Source of the DNA: Streptomyces sp. V3I8
GTDB taxonomy: Bacteria; Actinomycetota; Actinomycetes; Streptomycetales; Streptomycetaceae
NCBI RefSeq assembly: GCF_030817535.1
Contig: NZ_JAUSZL010000002.1
Coordinates: forward strand, 5,828,001-5,892,000
Length of the DNA stretch: 64,000 nt
Direction: 5' to 3'
Part shown: positions 29,024 to 38,512 of the stretch, piece by piece
Layout: each line of letters begins with the position of its first letter
Numbering within the stretch: position 1 is the stretch's first letter
Position numbers and translations under genes: made by a program
Notes under the pieces: generated by a model
What the model was told of the DNA's origin: nothing
Databases searched by the model: none
What the model saw: the letters and a program-made list of their open reading frames with translations, nothing else

Positions 29024-29194
29024 GCGGCGCAGGCGGGAACCCCTTCGGCCCGTACGGGTGGATCTCCGGTAACAAAAACTTCTCTTCCGTGTTTATCGGT
29101 TCTTGACCTACAAACGCCTTCGTCAATTGTTTCCGCGGCGTTGCCCTCACTCATTTGCCGCGCATCCGAGTAAGCGTGACGGCGTTAGCGAGAT
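29024..29194 (+). promoter_or_regulatory. AT-rich promoter region of the 29195 gene
   Basis: Unusually AT-rich for this chromosome between 29080 and 29160. TTGACC near 29103 with ATTGTT about 17 bases later is a plausible promoter. Confidence 0.35.
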
Positions 29195-29482
29195 ATGACG
29201 AAAGCAAGGATCCTCGGCACTCCGGTCCAGGCCCGGGCGGGTGTGGGAAAACTGCCCGCGGCCCTTGAAGTGGAGATGGGCCGGTACACCTATACGCCCG
29301 CCTCCGCCTATTCCGCGCCGGGTGCCCGCGGCAGCTTGCACGGTGACGGCGCATCGGTCGAACTGAGCGTCACCGAAACGCTGTTGGGCGACCTTCTGGA
29401 CTCACTGAACAGTGCTCAGGACGAGCTGGATCAACGCTGGGGCGCCCAGGGGCGGCCCGGCGGCAATGTGGCTTGCGCATGA
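29195..29482 (+). CDS. Conserved-looking small protein of unknown function
   Basis: 95 residues. The middle has MGRYTYTPASAYSAPGARG, and the C-terminal part is helical and acidic (LSVTETLLGDLLDSLNSAQDELD). No membrane segment or signal peptide. It lacks a clear Shine-Dalgarno. Its TGA overlaps the ATG of the next gene (ATGA), so it probably works with that DUF2637-like membrane protein. I recognise no named domain. Confidence 0.65.
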   Translation: MTKARILGTPVQARAGVGKLPAALEVEMGRYTYTPASAYSAPGARGSLHGDGASVELSVTETLLGDLLDSLNSAQDELDQRWGAQGRPGGNVACA

Positions 29483-30342
29483 GGGGAAGAGCGTTTTCCG
29501 TGAACGACGACTACGCCCATCTGTTCGCTCCGGACGACCGCGCGCACAACGCCGCGCCGGGTGCCGGACGGCATCGCGGTCCCGTCGACACGCGGCATGG
29601 GGACTTCCGCCCGGATCCCCTCCACCCGGCCTGGGACCCGGTCGAGGAGCTCACCCACCTCCTGCAGGACGCCGTCTCCGGGGAGCGGCTCGCCGTGGTC
29701 CCGCCGCCCCGCAGCGAGGCGGCGCCCGACGCCGGCCCCACCGACGACCCGATGGACAACCTGGCACGCATCACCGCCGAACTGCCGGCCATCCGGCCGT
29801 CCTCCTCCCGGCACGGGCACCGCAGGACGCGGGTCCGCACCTCGCGCTTCACCTGGCTGCAGACCGTCAGCTTCCTGATCGCCGCGGTCGCCGCCGTCAT
29901 CGTCTCGATGGTGAGCGTCTTCGGCGGGATGGTGTCCTACGTCCCCCTGCGCCATGTCGCCTCCCGCACGCAGGGCAGCACGGCGGTCTGGTGGCCCCTG
30001 CTGGTCTACGGCCCGTGGATGATGGCCTCGCTGTCCATCCTGCGGGCCGCACTGCACCGGCGCCGCGCCGTGCACTCGTGGGTCGTCGTCCTGCTGTTCT
30101 CGTCCGTCGCGATGGCGCTCTGCGCGGCTCAGGCCCACCGCTCCTTCACGAGCATCGCCACGGCCGCCCTGCCGGCCCTTGCCGCCCTGGCCTGCTTCCA
30201 GCAGCTCGTCCGCCAGATCACGATGACCCGGCCGCCCCGCCAGAGCGCGCCCCGGCACCGGCTGCGCGACCTCACCGCCCGGCGGGCCGCACCTCCCACG
30301 GCGGCGGGTCCGGGCACCCCGGACGTCCCCGCCGCCCGCTGA
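29479..30342 (+). CDS. DUF2637-like membrane protein
   Basis: 287 residues from the ATG that overlaps the previous stop. A GTG at 29500 (MNDDYAHLF) is an alternative start. The first ~125 residues are polar and disordered. Then FTWLQTVSFLIAAVAAVIVS starts a set of four predicted membrane helices ending near 245, and a basic Pro-rich tail follows. The helix pattern resembles DUF2637/SpdB-type proteins, which occur on Streptomyces mobile elements and also as chromosomal copies. Molecular function is unknown. Confidence 0.75.
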   Translation: MRGRAFSVNDDYAHLFAPDDRAHNAAPGAGRHRGPVDTRHGDFRPDPLHPAWDPVEELTHLLQDAVSGERLAVVPPPRSEAAPDAGPTDDPMDNLARITAELPAIRPSSSRHGHRRTRVRTSRFTWLQTVSFLIAAVAAVIVSMVSVFGGMVSYVPLRHVASRTQGSTAVWWPLLVYGPWMMASLSILRAALHRRRAVHSWVVVLLFSSVAMALCAAQAHRSFTSIATAALPALAALACFQQLVRQITMTRPPRQSAPRHRLRDLTARRAAPPTAAGPGTPDVPAAR

Positions 30343-30447
30343 GGCCGGACCCGGGGCCACAGGCCACCCCTCGTGGAACCGGCCGGGAACGGGACCGCGT
30401 ACCGGATGCCGTCCGGGGAGCCACCGTGGCGGAACGGTTCGGTACGG

Positions 30448-30482
30448 CGACCGCGTACGCCGACCGCGTACGCCGACCGCGC
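30448..30482. repeat. Tandem repeat of CGACCGCGTACGC
   Basis: Two full 13-bp copies and a partial third between the DUF2637-like gene and recO. No function is apparent. Confidence 0.7.
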
Positions 30483-30571
30483 GCAGCCGGAGGAGGTCCC
30501 CGGGGCCCGGGCCGCGAAGGTGATCGGGCACCCCGGCCGCACCCGCCGGCCGCGTACGGGAGAATGGGCGC

Positions 30572-31324
30572 ATGAGCCTGTTCCGCGACGACGGCATCGT
30601 GCTGCGCACCCAGAAGCTGGGTGAAGCGGACCGGATCATCACCCTGCTCACGCGCGGTCACGGGCGCGTACGGGCCGTGGCACGGGGCGTGCGCCGGACC
30701 AAGTCGAAGTTCGGCGCCCGCCTCGAACCGTTCTCGCACGTGGACGTGCAGTTCTTCGCGCGCGGGAGCGAACTGATCGGCCGCGGGCTGCCGCTGTGCA
30801 CGCAGAGCGAGACGATCGCCCCGTACGGCGGCGGCATCGTCACCGACTACGCCCGCTACACCGCCGGCACGGCCATGCTGGAGACCGCCGAGCGGTTCAC
30901 CGACCACGAGGGCGAGCCCGCCGTCCAGCAGTACCTCCTGCTCGTGGGCGGGCTGCGCACCCTCGCCCAGGGCGAGCACGAGCCGCACCTCATCCTCGAC
31001 GCGTTCCTGCTGCGCTCGCTCGCCGTGAACGGCTACGCCCCCAGCTTCAGCGACTGCGCGCGCTGCGGGATGCCCGGCCCGAACCGGTTCTTCTCGGTCG
31101 CCGCGGGAGGTTCCGTCTGCGCCGACTGCCGGGTGCCCGGCAGCGTCGTACCCTCGGCGGGGGCTCTGGAGCTGCTCGGCGCGCTGCTGACGGGGGACTG
31201 GGCGGTCGCGGACGCGTGCGAGCCGCGGTTCGTCAGGGAGGGCAGCGGCCTGGTGTCGGCGTACCTGCACTGGCACCTGGAGCGTGGACTGCGGTCCCTG
31301 CGGTACGTCGAGAAGAGCACCTGA
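30572..31324 (+). CDS. recO: DNA repair protein RecO
   Basis: 250 residues. N-terminal OB fold (MSLFRDDGIVLRTQKLGEAD, with RGVRRTKSKFGARLEPF) and a C-terminal helical domain with the zinc site CARCGMPG...CADC (about 155-185). RecO loads RecA onto SSB-coated gaps with RecR in the RecFOR pathway. GAGAAT at 30560-30565 ends six bases before the ATG and there is no Shine-Dalgarno, so the transcript is probably leaderless. uppS follows 44 bases later, the usual actinobacterial pair. Confidence 0.96.
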   Translation: MSLFRDDGIVLRTQKLGEADRIITLLTRGHGRVRAVARGVRRTKSKFGARLEPFSHVDVQFFARGSELIGRGLPLCTQSETIAPYGGGIVTDYARYTAGTAMLETAERFTDHEGEPAVQQYLLLVGGLRTLAQGEHEPHLILDAFLLRSLAVNGYAPSFSDCARCGMPGPNRFFSVAAGGSVCADCRVPGSVVPSAGALELLGALLTGDWAVADACEPRFVREGSGLVSAYLHWHLERGLRSLRYVEKST

Positions 31325-31368
31325 CCGAACAGCTGTACCTGACCTGATCCGAGGGAGACGAGAAGCAG

Positions 31369-32220
31369 ATGGTGGTACGCGGGATCCTGGGGCGCCAGCG
31401 CCGCGAGTACAAGACGCCGGAGCCGCACCCGTCCGGTGCGCGGGCGCCCAAGCTCCCCGGAGAGCTGATCCCGAACCATGTGGCGTGCGTGATGGACGGG
31501 AACGGCCGCTGGGCCAAGGAGCGTGGACTGCCGCGCACCGAGGGGCACCGGGTCGGCGAGGGCGTCGTGATGGACGTCCTCAAGGGGTGCCTGGAGCTGG
31601 GCGTCAAGAACCTCTCGCTGTACGCCTTCTCCACGGAGAACTGGAAGCGGTCGCCCGAGGAGGTCCGCTTCCTGATGAACTTCAACAAGGACGTCATCCG
31701 GCGCCGGCGGGACGAGATGAACGATCTCGGCATCCGGATCCGCTGGGTCGGCCGGATGCCCAAGCTGTGGAAGTCCGTCGTCCAGGAGTTGCAGGTCGCC
31801 CAGGAGCAGACGCGCGGGAACGACCTGCTGACCCTGTACTTCTGCGTGAACTACGGAGGCCGTGCGGAGCTGGCCGACGCGGCGAAGGCGATGGCTCTGG
31901 ACGTGGCCGCCGGGAGGCTCGACCCGGACAAGGTCAACGAGAAGACCATCCAGAAGTACCTGTACTACCCGGACATGCCGGACGTCGATCTCTTCCTGCG
32001 GCCCAGCGGTGAGCAGCGCACGTCGAACTACCTGATCTGGCAGTCGAGTTACGCCGAGATGGTGTTCCAGGACGTGCTGTGGCCCGACTTCGACCGGCGT
32101 GATCTGTGGCGGGCGTGCGTGGAGTACGCGTCGCGGGACCGGCGCTTCGGCGGGGCCGTCCCCAACGAGGACCTGCTCGCCATGGAGGCCGACATGCGTG
32201 GTCGCCCCGAAGGAACCTGA
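31369..32220 (+). CDS. uppS: Isoprenyl transferase (undecaprenyl/decaprenyl diphosphate synthase)
   Basis: 283 residues, a cis-prenyltransferase. VMDGNGRWAK carries the catalytic Asp43. Other family blocks are YAFSTENWKRS and RPSGEQRTSNYLIWQSSYAE. It makes the long-chain polyprenyl diphosphate carrier for wall glycan synthesis, at the cytoplasmic face of the membrane. The basic, Pro-rich ~35-residue N-terminal extension is typical of streptomycete homologues. GAGGGAGACGAGAAG lies upstream of the ATG. A large inverted repeat follows as terminator. Confidence 0.95.
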   Translation: MVVRGILGRQRREYKTPEPHPSGARAPKLPGELIPNHVACVMDGNGRWAKERGLPRTEGHRVGEGVVMDVLKGCLELGVKNLSLYAFSTENWKRSPEEVRFLMNFNKDVIRRRRDEMNDLGIRIRWVGRMPKLWKSVVQELQVAQEQTRGNDLLTLYFCVNYGGRAELADAAKAMALDVAAGRLDPDKVNEKTIQKYLYYPDMPDVDLFLRPSGEQRTSNYLIWQSSYAEMVFQDVLWPDFDRRDLWRACVEYASRDRRFGGAVPNEDLLAMEADMRGRPEGT

Positions 32221-32245
32221 GCCCCCTCCGGCCCGCAGGTGTAAA

Positions 32246-32324
32246 AGATCGCGCAGTTCCCCGCGCCCCTAAAAAAGCTCCCCGCGCCCCTGGGTATTCA
32301 GGGGCGCGGGGAACTGCGCAATCT
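32246..32324. repeat. Inverted pair of the dispersed GCGCAGTTCCCCGCGCCCCT element, bidirectional terminator
   Basis: A 25-base arm at 32246-32270 has its near-perfect complement at 32300-32324, with a partial third copy at 32278-32292 in the loop. It lies between convergent uppS and zur. The same 20-base core also occurs near 6972, 12874, 12904, 37313, 44467 and 47231-47368, always between genes. Confidence 0.85.
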
Positions 32325-32365
32325 TCTGGTTTGACCCCCACCGGGCCGCAGCCGACAGCGGACGG

Positions 32366-32791
32366 TCAGTTCTCCGCCTGGCCGCGCGCAGCGCACTCCG
32401 CGCAGGTGCCGAAGATCTCCACCGTGTGGGCCACGTTCACATAGCCGTGCTCCGAGGCGATCGCCTCCGCCCACTTCTCCACCGCGGGCCCCTCGACCTC
32501 CACGGCCTTCCCGCAGACCCGGCACACCAGGTGATGGTGGTGGTCCCCGCTCGCGCAGCGGCGGTACACCGACTCCCCGTCGGAGGTGCGCAGCACGTCG
32601 ACCTCGCCCGCGTCCGCGAGCGACTGCAGCGTGCGATACACCGTCGTCAGCCCGACGGAGTCCCCCTTGTGCTTGAGCATGTCGTGCAGGTCCTGCGCGC
32701 TGCGGAACTCGTCGACCTCGTCCAGCGCCGCCGCCACGGCGGTGCGCTGGCGGGTGGAACGGCCCCGAACGGGCGGTCCAGCGGTCGTCAC
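32366..32791 (-). CDS. zur: Zinc uptake regulator Zur (Fur family)
   Basis: 141 residues from GTG at 32791, after GAGG. The winged helix (STRQRTAVAAALDEVDEFRS, VYRTLQSLADAG) is followed by the dimerisation domain with metal sites: DHHHHLVCRVCGKAVEVEG and a second CxxC in FGTCAECAA. The His-rich sensor and both CxxC zinc sites are typical of Zur, not Fur. It is the last gene of the znuACB operon it should control, which gives feedback repression when zinc is plentiful. Confidence 0.93.
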   Translation of the reverse strand: MTTAGPPVRGRSTRQRTAVAAALDEVDEFRSAQDLHDMLKHKGDSVGLTTVYRTLQSLADAGEVDVLRTSDGESVYRRCASGDHHHHLVCRVCGKAVEVEGPAVEKWAEAIASEHGYVNVAHTVEIFGTCAECAARGQAEN

Positions 32792-32850
32792 CGTTGCCTC
32801 CAAACGTCTGCGGCTTGCCGGGCCATTGTGCCAGCCCCGGCCGGGCGCGG

Positions 32851-33765
32851 TCAGACGCCGACCTTCCCGGGCGGCCTGCGGCCCGCCGGGACGACGCACT
32901 CCGCCGGGTCGCCGCCCTCCTGCGCCGCGGCCTTGGCCGCGGCCCGCGCCCGTCGCCGGGCCAGCGGCGTCGCCACCACCGTGAGCAGCGCGAACGCGCC
33001 GATGGTCAGCAGCACGATCGTCGCCCCGGGCGGCACGTCCTGGTAGTACGAGGTCACCGTGCCGCCGATGGTCACGCTGACCCCGATCGCCACCGAGAGC
33101 GCGAAGGTGGCCGCGAAACTCCGGCTGAGCTGCTGCGCGGCGGCCACCGGGACCACCATCAGCGCGGAGACCAGCAGCAGGCCGACCACCCGCATGGCGA
33201 CCGTGACCGTGACGGCGGCCGTGACCGCCGTCAGGAGGTTGAGGGCGCGCACGGGCAGCCCCGTCACCCGCGCGAACTCCTCGTCCTGGCTGACCGCGAA
33301 CAGCTGCCGGCGCAGCCCGACCGTCACGAGGACCACGAAGGCGGCCAGGAGGCAGATCGCCGTCACGTCCGACTCCGACACCGTCGAGAGCGAGCCGAAG
33401 AGGTACGAGGTCAGGTTGGCGTTGGAGCCGCCCGGCGCGAGGTTGATGAACATCACGCCGCCCGCCATGCCCCCGTAGAAGAGCATCGCCAGCGCGATGT
33501 CGCCGCGCGTCCTGCCGTACCAGCGGATCAGCTCCATCAGGACCGCACCGAGCACGGAGACGGCGGTCGCCATCCACACCGGGGACCAGGACAGGAGGAA
33601 GCCGAGGCCGACCCCCGTCATGGCGACGTGGCCGATGCCGTCGCCCAGCAGGGCCTGGCGGCGCTGGACCAGGTAGATGCCGACGGCGGGCGCGGTGACG
33701 CCGACGAGGACGGCCGCGAGCAGGGCCCGCTGCATGAAGGCGTAGTCGAGGATTTCGAGGTTCAT
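32851..33765 (-). CDS. znuB: Zinc ABC transporter permease ZnuB
   Basis: 304 residues, ABC-3 family permease with about eight membrane helices. It starts MNLEILDYAFMQRALLAAVL, has RRQALLGDGIGHVAMTGVGLG and MRVVGLLLVSALMVVPVAAA, the conserved family segments. The C-terminal ~35 residues are basic and cytoplasmic. It forms the channel with ZnuC on the cytoplasmic side and ZnuA on the outside. It lies 40 bases after znuC. Confidence 0.94.
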   Translation of the reverse strand: MNLEILDYAFMQRALLAAVLVGVTAPAVGIYLVQRRQALLGDGIGHVAMTGVGLGFLLSWSPVWMATAVSVLGAVLMELIRWYGRTRGDIALAMLFYGGMAGGVMFINLAPGGSNANLTSYLFGSLSTVSESDVTAICLLAAFVVLVTVGLRRQLFAVSQDEEFARVTGLPVRALNLLTAVTAAVTVTVAMRVVGLLLVSALMVVPVAAAQQLSRSFAATFALSVAIGVSVTIGGTVTSYYQDVPPGATIVLLTIGAFALLTVVATPLARRRARAAAKAAAQEGGDPAECVVPAGRRPPGKVGV

Positions 33766-33805
33766 GGCGAGGTCCGTAGGGGGTCCGTGGCGATGTTCAT
33801 GGCGG

Positions 33806-34588
33806 TCAGCTCAGCAGTCCGGTCCGGATCGGTCCGGCGTCGTGGGCCGCGTGGGGGTGTACGTGGTCGTGGCCGGGCAGGGCGTGCTGGCCGACCGCCC
33901 GCGGGGGCGGGCCGTCGTGCAGGACGCAGCCGTCGCGCAGGACGACCGCGCGGTCGATCAGCGGTTCGAGCGGGCCCAGCTCGTGCAGGACCAGGAGGAC
34001 GGAGGTACCGGCCGCGACCTGCTCCCGCAGGGTCCGCGCGAGCACCTCCTGGCTGGCCAGGTCCACCCCCGCCATCGGCTCGTCCATGATCAGCAGTTCG
34101 GGTGCGGAGGCCAGGGCGCGGGCGATGAGGACGCGCTGGTGCTGTCCGCCGGAGAGGGCGTCCACGGAGTCCCTGGCGCGGTCGGCGAGACCCACCAGCT
34201 CCAGGGCGTGCCGTACGGCCTCGCGGTCCTCCTTGCGCAGGACGCCGAAGCGGGCGCGGGACAGCCGCCCGGAGGACACCACCTCGGTCACCGTGGCTGG
34301 CACCCCGCCCGCGGCGGTCGTGCGCTGCGGTACGTATCCCACGCGCGCCCAGTCGCGGAACCGGCGCCGGGGCGTGCCGAACAGCTCGACCTCGCCGCCG
34401 GTGACCGGGACCTGGCCGATGACCGTGCGGACGGCCGTCGACTTGCCGGAACCGTTGGCGCCGAGCAGCGCGACGACCTCACCGCGGTGCACGGTGAGGT
34501 CGATGCCGCGCAGGACGGGGCGCGAGCCGAGTTCGGCGGTCACTGAGCGCAGGGATATGACAGGGTCCCGATGCTGGTCAGCCGTCAT
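33806..34588 (-). CDS. znuC: Zinc ABC transporter ATP-binding protein ZnuC
   Basis: 260 residues. Walker A GANGSGKST, signature LSGGQHQRVLIARAL, Walker B ELLIMDEPMAGVD, and a conserved His shortly after (VLHELGPLEPLIDRAV). The sequence after residue ~230 is Pro/His-rich (PPPRAVGQHALPGHDHVHPH), a possible zinc-binding tail. GGAAGG lies eight bases before the ATG. It energises uptake by ZnuB. Confidence 0.94.
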   Translation of the reverse strand: MTADQHRDPVISLRSVTAELGSRPVLRGIDLTVHRGEVVALLGANGSGKSTAVRTVIGQVPVTGGEVELFGTPRRRFRDWARVGYVPQRTTAAGGVPATVTEVVSSGRLSRARFGVLRKEDREAVRHALELVGLADRARDSVDALSGGQHQRVLIARALASAPELLIMDEPMAGVDLASQEVLARTLREQVAAGTSVLLVLHELGPLEPLIDRAVVLRDGCVLHDGPPPRAVGQHALPGHDHVHPHAAHDAGPIRTGLLS

Positions 34589-34634
34589 GACTCATGCCTT
34601 CCGTGGTGTGCGTACCGCGTTACGTCACTTCGCG

Positions 34635-35603
34635 TCACTTCGCGCCGAGGGCCTTTTCCAGAGCCTTCAAGTTCGACCGCATGACCTCGATGTAGTCGTC
34701 GCCCCTGGACTTGTCGGTGATGCCCTCGAGGGGGTCGAGTACATCAGTCCTCAGCCCCGCGTCGTCGGCCAGGGTCTTCGCGGTCTTGTCCGAGACCAGT
34801 GTTTCGTAGAAGACGGTGGTGACGCCGTCCGCCTCGGCCTCCTGCTGGAGTTCCTTGATCCGGGCGGCGCTCGGCTCGCTCTCGGGGTCGAGGCCGGAGA
34901 TGGACTCCTGGGTCAGGCCGTAGCGCTCGGCGAGGTAACCGAAAGCGGAGTGGTTGGTGAAGAAGACCTTGGAGTCGGTGTCCTTCAGCCCGTCCTCGAA
35001 CTCGGTGTCGAGGTCGCCGAGCTTCTTCGTCAGCGCCTCGGTGTTCTTCCTGTAGTCCGCCGCGTTGTCCGGGTCGGCCTTCTCCAGGGCCTTGCCCACG
35101 CCCTCGGCGACCTGGGAGTACTTCACCGGGTCGAGCCAGATGTGCGGGTCGGGGCCGGACCCCTCGCCCTCCTCCTCGGCGTGCTCGTCCTCGCCCTCGT
35201 GGGAGTGGCCCGCGCCGCCGTGGTTCTCGAGTTCGGTCAGGGTCGCCGCGTCGACCTTGGTCCCGATGCCGGACTGGGCGACCGCCTCGTCGACGGAGGG
35301 CTGGAGGTTCTTCAGGTACAGGACCACGTCCGACTCCTGGAGCTGCGCCGTCTGCTTGGCGCTGATCTCCAGGTCGTGCGGCTCCTGACCGGGCTCGGTC
35401 AGGCCGGTGACGTCGACGTGGTCCCCGCCTATCCGCTCGGCGAGGAACTGCATCGGATAGAACGACGCCACGACGTCGAGCTTCCCGCCGCTGCCGGAGC
35501 CGGCGGCCTCGGAGTCGGACGAGCAGGCGGAGAGGGTGCCGAGACCGAGGGCGGTGACCGCCGCGATCACGGTCGCGGACATGTGGCGTCGTCGTACGTT
35601 CAT
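34635..35603 (-). CDS. znuA: Zinc-binding lipoprotein ZnuA
   Basis: 322 residues, cluster A-I binding protein. Signal peptide with lipobox TLSAC (Cys about 27), so it is lipid-anchored outside the membrane. The charged His/Glu-rich loop (NHGGAGHSHEGEDEHAEEEG, about 130-150) is the zinc-collecting loop, and PHIWLDP follows. Metal-binding His also occur in GQEPHD and TNHSAFGY. ATG 35603 is chosen over 35612 and 35618 because a promoter (TTGACA, 18-bp spacer, GAAAAT) ends seven bases before it, and the two upstream ATGs lie inside the operator. Confidence 0.94.
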   Translation of the reverse strand: MNVRRRHMSATVIAAVTALGLGTLSACSSDSEAAGSGSGGKLDVVASFYPMQFLAERIGGDHVDVTGLTEPGQEPHDLEISAKQTAQLQESDVVLYLKNLQPSVDEAVAQSGIGTKVDAATLTELENHGGAGHSHEGEDEHAEEEGEGSGPDPHIWLDPVKYSQVAEGVGKALEKADPDNAADYRKNTEALTKKLGDLDTEFEDGLKDTDSKVFFTNHSAFGYLAERYGLTQESISGLDPESEPSAARIKELQQEAEADGVTTVFYETLVSDKTAKTLADDAGLRTDVLDPLEGITDKSRGDDYIEVMRSNLKALEKALGAK

Positions 35604-35617
35604 GACAGTCATTTTCA
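35603..35617. promoter_or_regulatory. znuA: Zur box 1 of znuA
   Basis: TGACAGTCATTTTCA on the plus strand, an imperfect 15-bp palindrome of the Streptomyces Zur-box type (TGA...TCA ends). It covers the -10 region and the start codon, so bound Zur would block transcription. Confidence 0.78.
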
Positions 35618-35624
35618 ATGATTC

Positions 35625-35639
35625 TGGAAACGATTGTCA
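35625..35639. promoter_or_regulatory. znuA: Zur box 2 of znuA
   Basis: TGGAAACGATTGTCA, a second Zur-box-like palindrome 22 bp from the first. It overlaps the -35 hexamer TTGACA (35640-35635 on the minus strand). Confidence 0.72.
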
Positions 35640-35876
35640 ATAACCGGAGTTGTGACCTGGGCTTCATCCCGGTATGCGACGGTGCGACCGCCGGGGGCGG
35701 CCGTGACCTGGAACCGATTTGATCCGGAGGGCGGGGCCGCCGGTAATCTGAGGCATTCGCTCTGAAGCAATCGCTGTGAAGCAACCGCCCGCCCGTCACC
35801 CGACCGCCACCCCCCATCGAGGCGCTTCGCGCCGCACCAGTCAATTTTCGCCCGTCGTCGTAATGAAGAGAGCACC

Positions 35877-37259
<1,383 letters not shown>

Positions 37260-37312
37260 CCGCTCGCGGACGGCGCGGCAGTCGTTCGTCCACGGGTGCG
37301 TCGCGGCCGGCC

Positions 37313-37333
37313 GCGCAGTTCCCCGCGCCCCTG
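37313..37333. repeat. Dispersed GC-rich element, single copy
   Basis: One copy of GCGCAGTTCCCCGCGCCCCT, just upstream of the glyS terminator. Confidence 0.75.
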
Positions 37334-37341
37334 GGTAAGTG

Positions 37342-37384
37342 GCCCTCGGCCCCCTCACGTACGTGAGGGGGCCGAGGGCTTTTC
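37342..37384 (+). terminator. glyS: glyS terminator
   Basis: A perfect 19-bp stem (GCCCTCGGCCCCCTCACGT and its complement) directly abutting, followed by TTTT at 37380-37383. A strong intrinsic terminator. Confidence 0.9.
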
Positions 37385-37398
37385 GGTTGCCGGGATGG

Positions 37399-37434
37399 TG
37401 ACAGCTGACAGATATTGAAATCTGTCAGCTGTCA
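37399..37434. promoter_or_regulatory. 36-bp perfect palindrome, probable operator for TetR protein 38513-39097
   Basis: Arms TGACAGCTGACAGAT and ATCTGTCAGCTGTCA are exact complements, separated by ATTGAA. Each arm contains a CTGACAG repeat. TTGAAA (37415-37420) and CAAGGT (37438-37443) with a 17-bp spacer make a promoter that the palindrome overlaps. The aldo/keto reductase and the TetR gene follow in that order. Confidence 0.75.
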
Positions 37435-37482
37435 TGCCAAGGTGGGGGCATCGCTTCGTCACGGACGTACAAGGAGTGCCAG

Positions 37483-38487
37483 ATGATCCACCGGACCCTC
37501 GGAACCACCGGTCCCCAGGTCTCCGCCCTCGGACTCGGATGCATGGGGATGTCCGCGCTGTACGGGGACGCCGACCGGGGCGAGGCCGTCGCCACGATCC
37601 ACGCCGCCCTGGAGGCCGGCGTCACGCTGCTCGACACCGGCGACTTCTACGGCATGGGGCACAACGAGATGCTGATCGGCGAGGCGCTGCGGAGCGCCCC
37701 GGCAGCCCGGCGTGAACAGGCCCTGGTCAGCGTGAAGTTCGGGGCCCTGCGCGATCCTCGGGGCGCCTGGTCCGGCTACGACGGGCGGCCCGCCGCGGTG
37801 CACAACTTCGCGGCGTACTCGCTGCAGCGGCTCGGCGTCGACCACATCGACGTCTACCGCATCGCGCGCGTCGACCCGGACGTCCCCATCGAGGAGACCG
37901 TCGGCGCCATCGCCGAACTCGTCGAGAAGGGGTACGTACGGCACATCGGGCTGAGCGAGGTGGGCGCGCAGACCGTGCGCCGGGCGGCGGCCACCGCCCC
38001 GATCGCGGACCTGCAGATCGAGTACTCCCTCGTCTCGCGCGGCATCGAGGACGAGATCCTGCCCACCACCCGTGAACTGGGCATCGGCATCACCGCGTAC
38101 GGCGTGCTGTCGCGCGGCCTGATCTCCGGGCACTTCACGCGCGACCGGCAGCTCGCCGCGAACGACTTCCGGGCGTTCAGCCCCCGCTTCCAGGGCGAGA
38201 ACCTCCAGCACAACCTGAACCTCGTCGAGGCGCTGCGGAAGATCGCCGAGCGGAAGGGCGTGTCCGTCGCGCAGATCGCCATCGCCTGGGCGCTGTCCCG
38301 CGGCGAGGACATCGTGCCGCTGGTGGGCGCCCGCACCCGGGAGCGGCTGACGGAGGCCCTCGGGGCGCTCGACGTCGTCCTCGACACCGCCGACCTCACC
38401 GCGATCGAGGACGCGGTGCCGGCCGGGGCCGCCGCGGGCGACCGCTACCCGTCCGCGCAGATGGCACACCTCGACAGCGAGCGCTGA
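37483..38487 (+). CDS. Aldo/keto reductase
   Basis: 334 residues, AKR (beta/alpha)8 family. Near the N-terminus GLGCMGMSALYGDADRGEAV matches the YajO/AKR13-like group. Catalytic Asp and Tyr are in LLDTGDFYGMG, and Lys in VSVKFG. The usual catalytic His position reads DVYRIARVD, so the His seems replaced, as in some family members. NADPH binding fits IAIAWALSRGEDIVPLVGAR. It reduces an unknown carbonyl compound. It is likely co-transcribed with the TetR gene, behind the 36-bp palindrome. Confidence 0.9.
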   Translation: MIHRTLGTTGPQVSALGLGCMGMSALYGDADRGEAVATIHAALEAGVTLLDTGDFYGMGHNEMLIGEALRSAPAARREQALVSVKFGALRDPRGAWSGYDGRPAAVHNFAAYSLQRLGVDHIDVYRIARVDPDVPIEETVGAIAELVEKGYVRHIGLSEVGAQTVRRAAATAPIADLQIEYSLVSRGIEDEILPTTRELGIGITAYGVLSRGLISGHFTRDRQLAANDFRAFSPRFQGENLQHNLNLVEALRKIAERKGVSVAQIAIAWALSRGEDIVPLVGARTRERLTEALGALDVVLDTADLTAIEDAVPAGAAAGDRYPSAQMAHLDSER

Positions 38488-38512
38488 CCGCGCCGCCGGT
38501 ACGGTCGTCACC

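Noticed and set aside
32246..32324. CRISPR repeat
   Set aside because: Copies are inverted and lie at unrelated loci without spacers or cas genes.
35641..35876. Riboswitch or T-box upstream of glyS
   Set aside because: No T-box sequence or specifier-loop pattern was recognised in the 240 bases upstream.
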